Part shown: positions 57,167-64,000 of the stretch, one piece after another
How positions within the stretch are numbered: position 1 is the stretch's first letter
Layout: each line of letters begins with the position of its first letter
Assembly: GCF_009905435.1 (NCBI RefSeq)
Contig: NZ_JAAAMT010000020.1
Span: 1 to 64,000, forward strand
DNA: 64,000 nt
From: Pseudomonas sp. R5(2019)
GTDB lineage: Bacteria > Pseudomonadota > Gammaproteobacteria > Pseudomonadales > Pseudomonadaceae
Reading direction: 5' to 3'
Position numbers and translations under genes: made by a program
Notes under the pieces: generated by a model
Seen by the model: the letters and a program-made list of their open reading frames with translations, nothing else
Told to the model about the DNA's origin: nothing
Databases searched by the model: none

Positions 57167-58005
57167 GGAACGCTCCTGACAGCAGTGGCGGCGTCGGCCG
57201 GGGCGGGCTCGAAGGCTTCGAGCGCACGCGTGAGGCTGGCGCGCGAAAGTTCGCCCAGATGGCTGCCCAGCAGGCGGCCATCGGCGGTGTAGAACAGTGT
57301 AGTGGGCAACGCCGATGAGCCCACGAGCTGGCCCAACTGGCCACTGCCGTCGAACAGCACGTGGTTGAGGTCCAGCCCGGCGGTGGCCAGAAAGGTCATG
57401 ACGCTGCGGGGCGACTCGCCCTGGTTGACGAACAGGAACACCACGTCCGGGCGTTCCTTCTGGGCCTGGTGCAGCACCGGCATCTCCCGTCGACACGGCG
57501 GGCACCAGGTCGCCCAGAGGTTGATGACCAGAGGCTTGCCGCTGTAGCGCGACAGCGGCACCGAATAGCCGGCAGCGTCGCGCAGGCTGATGGCGGGCAG
57601 GCGGGTGCTGCGCTCATACAGCTGGCTGGAAAAACTCGCCAACACCCAGAACAACAGGCCGCTGGCCACCGCCCAGCCCAGCGGGCGGCGCAGGGGCTGT
57701 CGGCGCCAGCCGGTCCAGAATGCCCCGATGACCACGGCGGCCACGCCCGGGACGGCCAGAAAGCCACCGTCGCGAATGTCGATGACCTGGAACAGGTCAT
57801 CGCGGTATTGCGCCCAATAGCGGAGCACAAAGCCCACTCGCGCGGCCACGAACCCGAGCAGAAACAGGCTGAACAGCGTCGACTCCGGATTCTCCCCGCC
57901 ACGCCGGGCCACCCGCCAGCCCACCAGCGTGGCAATGCCCAGCGCCAGCAGCAGGAGCAGGTGGTGAAGCGCCAGGGTGAACGGGCCGAGGTTCAGTGTC
58001 AGCAT
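57163..58005 (-). CDS. Membrane-anchored TlpA/DsbE-like thioredoxin with Lgt-like N-terminal domain
   Basis: A 280-residue protein. Residues 1-130 form four or so hydrophobic segments with an Lgt-like stretch (GFVAARVGFVLRYW, FLAVPGVAAVVIGAF); after this a periplasmic TlpA/DsbE-type thioredoxin domain carries the active site ATWCPPCRREM (C168, C171). The Lgt-like part lacks a full prolipoprotein transferase and may act as anchor or electron path. It is translationally coupled to dsbG and divergent from a response regulator. Start MLTLNLGPFT chosen; the longer upstream reading enters the promoter region. Confidence 0.87.
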   Translation of the reverse strand: MLTLNLGPFTLALHHLLLLLALGIATLVGWRVARRGGENPESTLFSLFLLGFVAARVGFVLRYWAQYRDDLFQVIDIRDGGFLAVPGVAAVVIGAFWTGWRRQPLRRPLGWAVASGLLFWVLASFSSQLYERSTRLPAISLRDAAGYSVPLSRYSGKPLVINLWATWCPPCRREMPVLHQAQKERPDVVFLFVNQGESPRSVMTFLATAGLDLNHVLFDGSGQLGQLVGSSALPTTLFYTADGRLLGSHLGELSRASLTRALEAFEPAPADAATAVRSVP

Positions 58006-58063
58006 CAGGCGTGGGTCCTTGCGGGCAAAAGGGTGCCGAAGTGTCAGAGCATGGCCGCTGTGG

Positions 58064-58142
58064 ATTAATCCGCCATTAACAGGGCGCATCGGTCGGCCCG
58101 AGTCTTCAGGGCGGAAGATTCGCGGCATAATTGCGCCTTAAT
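58064..58142. promoter_or_regulatory. Candidate response-regulator sites in the divergent dsb/two-component promoter
   Basis: Two direct-repeat pairs with 11-base periodicity are visible: ATTAA at 58064 and 58075, and ATAAT/TTAAT at 58127 and 58138. This spacing is typical of OmpR/PhoB-type tandem binding. They lie between the two divergent operons. Confidence 0.45.
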
Positions 58143-58182
58143 CCCGCTCTGGTCTGCTGGAGCTTTTTCATCGAGCCCGATC

Positions 58183-58878
58183 ATGCACGTATTGCTTTGC
58201 GAAGACGACGAGTTGATTGCCAGTGGCATTGTTGCCGGCCTGACTGCCCAGGGCCTGACCGTCGACCGGGTGGCCACCGCCAGCGCCGCCCGGGCGCTGC
58301 TCAAGGCCGCGCATTTCGATGTGCTGGTGCTGGACCTCGGCCTGCCCGACGAAGACGGCCTGAAACTGCTGCAGCGCCTGCGTCAGGAAGGTGAGAGCCT
58401 GCCTGTGCTGATTCTCACTGCCCGCGACACCGTCACCGACCGGGTCGACGGCTTGCAGGCCGGCGCCGATGACTATCTGCTCAAGCCCTTCGACCTGCGT
58501 GAGCTCAGTGCTCGGCTGCACACCTTGTTGCGTCGCGTGGCCGGGCGCTGCGTGAACCTGATCGAGCATGGTCCGTTGAGTTTCGATCCCAGCCGCCGCG
58601 AAGCCTTCCTGCAAGGCCAGCCGGTGGACTTGTCGCGGCGTGAGCAGGCCTTGCTCCAGGCGCTGTTGCAAAGCCGTGGCCGGGTACTGTCCAGCGAGCA
58701 ACTCAAAGACAGCGTCTACGGCTTTGGCGACGAAGTCGAAAGCAACGCCCTGAACGTGCATATCCATCACCTGCGCCGCAAGCTGGGCAACGGCATTGTC
58801 GAGACGGTACGTGGCCTGGGTTATCGACTGGGCCCGGCGCAGGCGCCGACTGGCCTGTCGGAGCAGGCCGGCCAATGA
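58183..58878 (+). CDS. OmpR-family response regulator (DsbR-like)
   Basis: A 231-residue two-component regulator. The receiver domain (1-115) has the acidic pocket EDDE, the phospho-acceptor in VLVLDLGLPDEDG (D51) and the lysine LLKPFD; the C-terminal winged helix ends VHIHHLRRKLGNGIVETVRGLGYRL. The layout next to dsbG resembles the P. aeruginosa DsbRS pair that governs periplasmic disulfide genes; equivalence is inferred from synteny. It overlaps the kinase gene by 4 bases. Confidence 0.93.
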   Translation: MHVLLCEDDELIASGIVAGLTAQGLTVDRVATASAARALLKAAHFDVLVLDLGLPDEDGLKLLQRLRQEGESLPVLILTARDTVTDRVDGLQAGADDYLLKPFDLRELSARLHTLLRRVAGRCVNLIEHGPLSFDPSRREAFLQGQPVDLSRREQALLQALLQSRGRVLSSEQLKDSVYGFGDEVESNALNVHIHHLRRKLGNGIVETVRGLGYRLGPAQAPTGLSEQAGQ

Positions 58879-60215
58879 GTTTGCGCCTGCGATTGAGCCT
58901 GATCCTGGGCACGGCCTTTGTGGTGATCTGGGCGCTGGCGGCGGCCTGGATGCTGCGCGACCTGCGCCAGCAAATGATGTTTTCCCTCGACCAGCGCCTG
59001 GTGGCGTCGGCGCGCATGGTCGCCGGGCTCATCGATCAGCTGCCCCAGCCCCTGGCTGCCCAGGGCGAGGCGGCCCGCTTCAGCGCCGATCAACTGAGCA
59101 TTCCCGACGGCATGGCCTGCCAGGTCAGCTCCTTGCGTGGGGAGATCCTGGCCCGCAGCCACAACAGCAACGACCAGCCGCTGGACGACCAGCGCAGCGG
59201 TTTCCACGACCAGATGATTGACGGCGCCCGCTGGCGCAGCTTCACCTTTGCTCGCGGTGATATCCGCATCACCACCGCCGACCGCCACGAAGAACGCGAG
59301 GCGCTCAATCGCTCGATCCTGCTGGCCGCTTCCGCACCGGTGCTGATGGCCTTGCTCGGCAGCCTCGGCCTGTTGTGGCTGGGGGTCGGCAAGGGCCTGG
59401 CACCGCTCAACCGCATGCGCGATGCCCTGCGCAAGCGCAGCCCGGATTCGCTCGAGCCGCTGCAGGTGCGAGCCTTGCCCAGTGAGCTGCAGCCCTTGCT
59501 GGAAACCCAGAACCAGCTGCTTTTGCGCATCGGCCGAACCATCGAGCGCGAGCGCCGTTTGACCGGGGACGCCGCCCATGAGCTGCGAAGCCCGCTGACG
59601 GCCATCAAGACCCACCTGCAAGTGGCTCGCATGACCAGCGGTGCCCCTCGCGAGCAGGCCCTGGCCCATGCCGAGGAGGGGGCCGACCGGCTGCACCGCA
59701 CCCTTGAGCAATTGTTGTTGCTGGCGCGTGTCGAGGGCAGTCTGTCCTTCGATGATGGTGCGCTGTGCAGCGCCGGGCAAGTGGCGCGCCTGGCCATTCA
59801 GGATGCCAGCCCCGGTGACCGCGAGCGGGTCCGCCTGCAACTGGCCGCAGAGGTCGAGGGCTTGAGCCTGGACATGCCGGCGACCCTGGCCATTGCCGCA
59901 CTGCGCAATCTGCTCGACAACGCCCTGCGCCATACCGCCGTCGACATCCAGGTAGAACTCTACGTCCACAGCCATGGCGACGGCGTGCGCTTTGAGGTGC
60001 GCGACCATGGCCCGGGGATTCCCGCACAGGACCTTCCATACCTGACCCAGCGTTTCTGGCGCAAAAGCCACAGCGCCGGCTGCGGCCTTGGCCTGGCGAT
60101 CGTGCAGGCGATTGTCCAGCGCTGCGGTTGCACGCTTGAGTTCGACAGCCGTGCCGATGGTTTGCGGGTGCAGTTGCAGGTGCCACTGCGAGCCGGGCCC
60201 GCACAAGAAATGTAA
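58875..60215 (+). CDS. Sensor histidine kinase (DsbS-like)
   Basis: A 446-residue membrane kinase with two transmembrane helices (near 5-30 and 143-168) framing a periplasmic sensor region that contains a single cysteine (C76), a HAMP-like linker, the H-box GDAAHELRSPLTAIKTHLQ and the ATPase domain with LRNLLDNALRH and DHGPGIP. It should phosphorylate the adjacent regulator, probably in response to periplasmic redox or metal stress (inferred from the dsb neighbours). Confidence 0.93.
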   Translation: MSLRLRLSLILGTAFVVIWALAAAWMLRDLRQQMMFSLDQRLVASARMVAGLIDQLPQPLAAQGEAARFSADQLSIPDGMACQVSSLRGEILARSHNSNDQPLDDQRSGFHDQMIDGARWRSFTFARGDIRITTADRHEEREALNRSILLAASAPVLMALLGSLGLLWLGVGKGLAPLNRMRDALRKRSPDSLEPLQVRALPSELQPLLETQNQLLLRIGRTIERERRLTGDAAHELRSPLTAIKTHLQVARMTSGAPREQALAHAEEGADRLHRTLEQLLLLARVEGSLSFDDGALCSAGQVARLAIQDASPGDRERVRLQLAAEVEGLSLDMPATLAIAALRNLLDNALRHTAVDIQVELYVHSHGDGVRFEVRDHGPGIPAQDLPYLTQRFWRKSHSAGCGLGLAIVQAIVQRCGCTLEFDSRADGLRVQLQVPLRAGPAQEM

Positions 60216-60241
60216 CGGCGCCTCGGTCGCCTTCGCCGCTG

Positions 60242-60295
60242 CCTCACGCTAGGGTTCGTGTCGCCCGCAAGGGCAATTCGAACCCTGAAGTGAGG
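60242..60295 (+). promoter_or_regulatory. Structured leader hairpin that masks the ribosome-binding site of the GNAT gene
   Basis: Three stacked stems are visible: CCTCAC/GTGAGG (60242-60247 with 60290-60295), AGGGTTCG/CGAACCCT (60251-60258 with 60279-60286) and GCCC/GGGC (60263-60266 with 60271-60274) closed by a GCAA tetraloop (GNRA type). Symmetric 3x3 and 4x4 internal loops separate them. The outermost stem contains TGAGG, the only Shine-Dalgarno candidate for the ATG at 60305 (9 bases away), so the structure would block ribosome entry. No T-run follows, so it is not a standard terminator. Confidence 0.6.
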
Positions 60296-60304
60296 TAGCG
60301 AGAT

Positions 60305-60778
60305 ATGGATATCCCGATACAAGTTTGTGCAGCTGGCCCCGCCGACGCCGGCATCATCAGTCGGATTATCGAGCGCTCGATCAGAACCGGTTGCGCCATT
60401 GATCACCGTAACGACCCAGCTACGGTCCAGGCCTGGATGCGCAATCAAACCGTCGACGACATTCAGCGCTGGGCAACAGACAGCGAACTGCACTTGCGCC
60501 TGGGCCTGTTGCACGGCAAGCCGGTCGCTGTCGGGCTGGCCATGCCCGATGGTCAGATTCGCATGTGCTATGTGCAGCCCGAGTGCTTTCGCCGAGGGGT
60601 GGGCCGGGCGGTGATGAACGACCTCGAAAGCTGCCTTGCGCAACAGGGTTGCTGCCGCGCATCGCTCTACAGCACCGCGACGGGCCTGGCGTTCTATCGC
60701 CATCTGGGTTATCGCAGCACGGGCGGCGCCATTCGCTTTGCTGGGTTGTCATTGATCCCGATGTTCAAGCGGCTCTGA
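60305..60778 (+). CDS. GNAT-family N-acetyltransferase
   Basis: A 157-residue acetyltransferase domain protein. The acetyl-CoA loop is seen as ECFRRGVGRAVMNDLE near residues 96-111 (R-R-G-V-G-R), with the late motif LAFYRHLGYRSTG. The substrate is unknown. It is preceded by a structured leader that appears to occlude its ribosome-binding site and follows the kinase gene after 89 bases. Confidence 0.88.
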   Translation: MDIPIQVCAAGPADAGIISRIIERSIRTGCAIDHRNDPATVQAWMRNQTVDDIQRWATDSELHLRLGLLHGKPVAVGLAMPDGQIRMCYVQPECFRRGVGRAVMNDLESCLAQQGCCRASLYSTATGLAFYRHLGYRSTGGAIRFAGLSLIPMFKRL

Positions 60779-61269
60779 CCCTCCCTGTAAAAAACCTGGT
60801 GACAAGCGACCTTGGGTGTAAATCCGGGGGGCTGCTGATGCGTTTTCCAAGCATGAAAATCCGGGGCGGCCTGCGTTTAGCGTGGCGCGCCCTCGGGATT
60901 TTTGCCCGACTTACCCACTGTAGGAACCGGGCTGCCCCAATGCCGGTCAGTTAAGGACCGAGCACAGACGTCCATGTAGGAGCGGACCTGGCCGCGATGG
61001 GCCGCGCAGCGGCCCCTGAGGCCATTGGCATCTGCGATTGAGCCCGCGATTGCAGGTGATTTCAGAATCGCCGGGGCCGCTTCGCAGCCCATCGCGGCCA
61101 GGTCCGCTCCTACAAGGGTTGCGTCGCTCTATGCCTTAACTGACCGGCATTGGGGCTTGCCCGCGATAAGGACGCCGCGGTTTTACAGGTATTGCGCGTC
61201 ATCGTTCATCGCAGGCAAGCCTTGCTCCTACAGTGAGGGTCGTGGGGCACAGCGTTTGTCTTTAAGACA
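60779..61269. other. Repeat-filled gap between the GNAT gene and aroA
   Basis: Contains the complete 222-bp element in minus orientation (60934-61156) with its shared flank to about 61187, then AT-rich bases and a REP-like tail (TTGCTCCTACAG near 61220). No gene is supported. Confidence 0.8.
60934..61156 (-). repeat. 222-bp element with terminal and nested inverted repeats (copy D)
   Basis: Ends: GCCCCAATGCCGGTCAGTTA at 60934 and its exact inverse TAACTGACCGGCATTGGGGC up to 61156. The inner palindrome (TGTAGGAGCGGACCTGGCCG / CGGCCAGGTCCGCTCCTACA) and the innermost GCGCAGCGGCCCC / GGGGCCGCTTCGC are intact. Its flank CGATAAGGACGCCGCGGTTT (61164-61183) also occurs, inverted, next to copy B. Confidence 0.9.
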
Positions 61270-62532
61270 TCAACCCGCAAACGTCAGGCTAACCCCCAAC
61301 GACTCCAGCGCCTTCCAGTACCCCGGGTAAGTCTTGCCGACACACTTCGGGTCCTGAATCCGCACACCCGCCACTTTCAGCCCCGCCAGCGCAAAGCACA
61401 TGGCAATCCGGTGGTCGGCATGGGTGTCGATCAGCGCATCGGTTGTCGTGCCCGCCAGCGCCGGGTCAGACGCCACCAGCAAATCATCGATCTCGACGGT
61501 GGCCAACCCCGCACGAATGGCGTTCAAGCCGTCGTGCAAGGCCTGTACCCGGTCGCACTCCTTGACCCGCAAGTTGGCCAGGCCCACGAAGCGCACCGGC
61601 GTTTCGTTGAAGGCGGCCAGTACGGCCAGGGTCGGGATCGCGTCTTGCATTTGCGAGCCGTCGATCACCGCTGGCATGCGCGGGAAGCTGGCGATCACTT
61701 CCCAGGCCTTGGCGTCGGGTTGGGTGAAGTCTTTCGCGGCAACATCCAGGTCGATACGGCCCTGGGTCAGGGCTTCGGCCGCCCACAGATAGGTGGCTGC
61801 CGAGGCATCGGGTTCGATCAGGTAATCATTGGCGCGGTAGCCGCTGGCGGCGACGGTCCAGGTGCCTTTCTGCGACACGTCGATGCTGGCACCGAAGGCG
61901 CGCATGCAGGCCAGGGTCAGGTCGACATAGCCACGGGCGCCGATCTGGTCGCCGGTCAGGGCAACCTCCACCGGGTTTTCACCGCAGGCGGCGAGCATCA
62001 GCAGGGCCGAGACGTACTGGCTCGACAGGCCGCCGTCGATTTCAAAGCGGGTCGCTGCGACCTTGCCGTTGCCCTGGATACGGACGGGCGGGCAGCCGGT
62101 CGGGCAGTCGACGTTGATGCCATTGGCACGCAAGGTGTCGAGCAGGGGCCCGATCGGGCGCTTGCGCATGTACTCGTCACCATCGACGGTGACGCTGCCA
62201 TCCACGGTAGTCACGGCGGCAGTCAGAAAGCGCACGGCGGTGCCGGCGTTGCCGAGGAACAGCGGGCCTTGCGGCGCGTTCAGGTGGCCGGCGCTGGTGA
62301 CGATAAAGGTGGTGTCGTCCGGCTCTTCGATGGTCACGCCCATTTGCCGCAGCGCAACGGACATGTGCCGGGTATCGTCGCTTTTCAGCGCGCCCTTCAG
62401 GCGGCTGGTGCCCTTGGCCAGGGCCGCGAGCAGCAGCGCGCGGTTGGTGATCGATTTCGAGCCGGGTGGGATCACACGGCCCTTCAACGGGAGTGTCGTT
62501 GGCGTGACGGTGACGGTCTGCTGCGCGGTCAT
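61270..62532 (-). CDS. aroA: 3-phosphoshikimate 1-carboxyvinyltransferase (EPSP synthase), stand-alone
   Basis: A 420-residue shikimate-pathway enzyme joining PEP to shikimate-3-phosphate. The N-terminal PPGSKSITNRALLLAALA and the C-terminal KECDR and DHRIAMCFALAGL motifs are seen. In the PEP-site loop (LFLGNAGTAVRFLTAA, residues 91-106) Phe102 occupies the place of the proline found in E. coli-type enzymes (P101). It is monofunctional, whereas many pseudomonads also have a TyrA-AroA fusion elsewhere. Start ATG at 62532 has GGAG at a suitable distance. Confidence 0.93.
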   Translation of the reverse strand: MTAQQTVTVTPTTLPLKGRVIPPGSKSITNRALLLAALAKGTSRLKGALKSDDTRHMSVALRQMGVTIEEPDDTTFIVTSAGHLNAPQGPLFLGNAGTAVRFLTAAVTTVDGSVTVDGDEYMRKRPIGPLLDTLRANGINVDCPTGCPPVRIQGNGKVAATRFEIDGGLSSQYVSALLMLAACGENPVEVALTGDQIGARGYVDLTLACMRAFGASIDVSQKGTWTVAASGYRANDYLIEPDASAATYLWAAEALTQGRIDLDVAAKDFTQPDAKAWEVIASFPRMPAVIDGSQMQDAIPTLAVLAAFNETPVRFVGLANLRVKECDRVQALHDGLNAIRAGLATVEIDDLLVASDPALAGTTTDALIDTHADHRIAMCFALAGLKVAGVRIQDPKCVGKTYPGYWKALESLGVSLTFAG

Positions 62533-63026
62533 GGGGCGAATCTCCAACAGTAAAGCGTGGGCCGGCGGCTCGGGCCGGGCCCGCAGGTGGGGAGGCGGTT
62601 CAGGCGCAGAAGGGTACTCGCCTTGGGTTTTGTCGTGCTACCGGAAAATCGCACTTTTTTGGGTTCTTCGCGCAACTGCGAGATAACTGGTCTGTTTCTG
62701 GCTCTGGCTCTGGCTCTGGCTTTGATCTTCCGTGCGCAAAAAGTCCAGACACCGCGGATCGTCCCTTCAGAAGGAAGGCGGGTAGGCTGCGGCACGTTCA
62801 TCAGCTCGCTGTCCGAGCGGCTGCCCCGGGAGTAAGCTAGATAGGACTGTTGTATCCAATCATCGGTTCTATGCAGTGTTTAAAGATGTCGACTTGATTT
62901 CACGCATTTTTCAACAACTATAAAGAACAGACCCCATCGCTGGGGAGCATTGCCAACAGCCTGCAGTCCATAAAAGGCGTTGTACTGGTCAAGGAGTGTC
63001 CCTCACATTTACTGCCTTGGTCATTG
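62533..63026. other. Divergent intergenic region, aroA to the receiver-domain gene
   Basis: No gene is supported. It contains the short hexanucleotide tract near 62696-62723 (CTGGCT repeated four times) and an AT-richer second half that probably holds promoters for both flanking genes. No clear riboswitch or operator is recognised. Confidence 0.55.
62696..62722. repeat. Short tandem hexanucleotide repeat
   Basis: The hexamer CTGGCT occurs four times in a row. It lies outside coding sequence, about 165 bases upstream of the aroA start and 305 bases before the receiver-domain gene. Confidence 0.75.
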
Positions 63027-63500
63027 ATGATGCCGAACAAATCCATGCGAATCCTGATCGCCGACGAGCATCTGGTGCAGGTCATGCAGATCGAAAAAAT
63101 GCTCAATCAAATGGGCTATTACCGCATTGCGCCGGTGAAGTCCTTCGAGCAGTTGCTCAAGCTGATTCAAAGCGCCCTCGAACCCTTCCATCTACTGATC
63201 GCCAACACTGACCTTGCCACCCACGCCGGCGTCGACATGGAGCGTTTCTGCCGGGGTAACCCGCAGATTCGCCACGCCTTGTTGTATGAGACGCAAATCC
63301 TGCATATCCCGATGGTGCCGCCTGCCCAGCGCAAGGCAGTCAATGTCTGCCTGCCAAGACTGCCGGACAACGACGCGCTGAAAAATTTCATGGACATCGT
63401 CGATGCACCGCAGGTGCTGGCCGAGCTGCCCTTGAATCTCCCCCGGGCCCGCCCCAAAAGCCGTATAGATCGCCTGGATACAGTGTTTTCACGCCGCTAG
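63027..63500 (+). CDS. Receiver-domain-like protein with altered phospho-acceptor
   Basis: A 157-residue protein whose first 120 residues fold like a CheY receiver (MRILIADEHLVQVMQIEKML, with acidic residues ADE). At the place of the phosphorylated aspartate the sequence reads LLIANTDLA, so the residue is asparagine, with an aspartate two positions later; the conserved lysine is not evident. No output domain follows. A pseudo-receiver role is inferred. The start could be either of two adjacent ATG codons. Confidence 0.75.
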   Translation: MMPNKSMRILIADEHLVQVMQIEKMLNQMGYYRIAPVKSFEQLLKLIQSALEPFHLLIANTDLATHAGVDMERFCRGNPQIRHALLYETQILHIPMVPPAQRKAVNVCLPRLPDNDALKNFMDIVDAPQVLAELPLNLPRARPKSRIDRLDTVFSRR

Positions 63501-63614
63501 ACAAGGGATTTCCATAGTTGGCGTACCGGTAACAGGTGCACCGTCATTTTGCTATGCTGCGACCCTTCGACGCGCACCCAGATGCGCCGCCTGTTCATCA
63601 ATGCGGATGCCCTT

Positions 63615-64000
63615 ATGACTGCCTCTGATCCCGCGCGCCCGATCCGCCTGTCGCGCAGTGACCACAAAACCCTCGGCCTGGCTGCGTTGGGGGGCGCGCT
63701 GGAAATCTACGATTTCATTATTTTCGTGTTCTTCGCGCTGACCCTGAGCCAACTGTTCTTTCCGCCCGAGATGCCTGAGTGGCTGCGTCTGCTGCAAAGT
63801 TTCGGGATTTTCGTCACCGGCTACCTGGCCCGGCCGCTGGGCGGGATCGTGATGGCGCATTTCGCCGACCACCTGGGGCGCAAGAAAGTCTTTAGCCTCA
63901 GTATTCTGATGATGGCGCTGCCGTGTCTGTTGATCGGGATAATGCCGACTTACGCTGATATCGGCTATGCCGCGCCGCTGGTCCTGCTCGGCTTGCGTAT
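63615..64000 (+). CDS. MHS-type major facilitator transporter (partial, runs off window)
   Basis: The first 128 residues are visible. After a polar N-terminus (MTASDPARPIRLSRSDHKT) they show two or three transmembrane helices and the metabolite:H+ symporter signatures GALEIYDFIIFVFFA and GYLARPLGGIVMAHFADHLGRKK, typical of proline/betaine, citrate or shikimate porters. The C-terminus lies beyond 64000, so substrate cannot be assigned. Confidence 0.9.
   Translation, partial: MTASDPARPIRLSRSDHKTLGLAALGGALEIYDFIIFVFFALTLSQLFFPPEMPEWLRLLQSFGIFVTGYLARPLGGIVMAHFADHLGRKKVFSLSILMMALPCLLIGIMPTYADIGYAAPLVLLGLR

Overview
The window is a GC-rich, tightly packed chromosomal segment of a Pseudomonas (fluorescens/putida-like by gene content; species not resolvable from this alone). 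Support comes from an Anr/HemN/Cco block, a complete alginate operon in the classical order algD-8-44-K-E-G-X-L-I-J-F-A, many Pseudomonas-type REP/REPIN palindromes (GTGGGAGCGG...CCGCTCCCAC), and household genes such as apt, acnA, rlmM, tusA, pdxB and aroA.

Layout. 1-12.5 kb (minus strand): apt, the O2-sensing regulator anr, hemN with an Anr box in front of it, the cbb3 oxidase assembly genes ccoG-H-I-S plus a TauE/SafE-family membrane gene, and the structural operon ccoN-O-Q-P. Behind ccoN lies a 5' fragment of a second ccoN and an orphan terminator, the apparent scar of a deleted second cbb3 operon. 12.5-15 kb: an alpha/beta hydrolase and an Aer-type aerotaxis receptor. 15-26.5 kb: one long minus-strand run consisting of a secreted AA10 lytic polysaccharide monooxygenase (GbpA-like), a cytochrome b561 and gspC-D-E-F-G-H-I-J-K-L-M, which looks like a dedicated unit for exporting and possibly reducing the LPMO. 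26.7-39 kb: acnA, rlmM, tusA, a MATE exporter, pdxB, a small conserved protein, an ABC exporter, ppnP, an exonuclease, a TetR regulator with a perfect palindrome at its promoter, and an orphan periplasmic binding protein. 39-55.5 kb: the alginate operon, with a REPIN between algL and algI and a REP pair that has entered the coding start of algK. 56-58.9 kb: dsbG and a membrane-anchored TlpA/DsbE-like gene, divergent from a response regulator/histidine kinase pair (60.2 kb). 60.2-64 kb: a GNAT gene preceded by a hairpin that occludes its ribosome-binding site, a stand-alone aroA, a degenerate receiver-domain protein, and the start of an MHS-type transporter that runs off the window.

The genes fall into a few themes: microaerobic respiration and its sensing (Anr, HemN, cbb3, Aer), export of a chitin/cellulose-active enzyme, exopolysaccharide production, and periplasmic thiol chemistry. 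A roughly 222-bp element with terminal and internal inverted repeats occurs as two near-identical copies (33.8 and 61.0 kb, opposite orientation) and two degenerate ones (window start and 56.3 kb). I see no rRNA, tRNA, CRISPR array, insertion sequence with transposase, or prophage.
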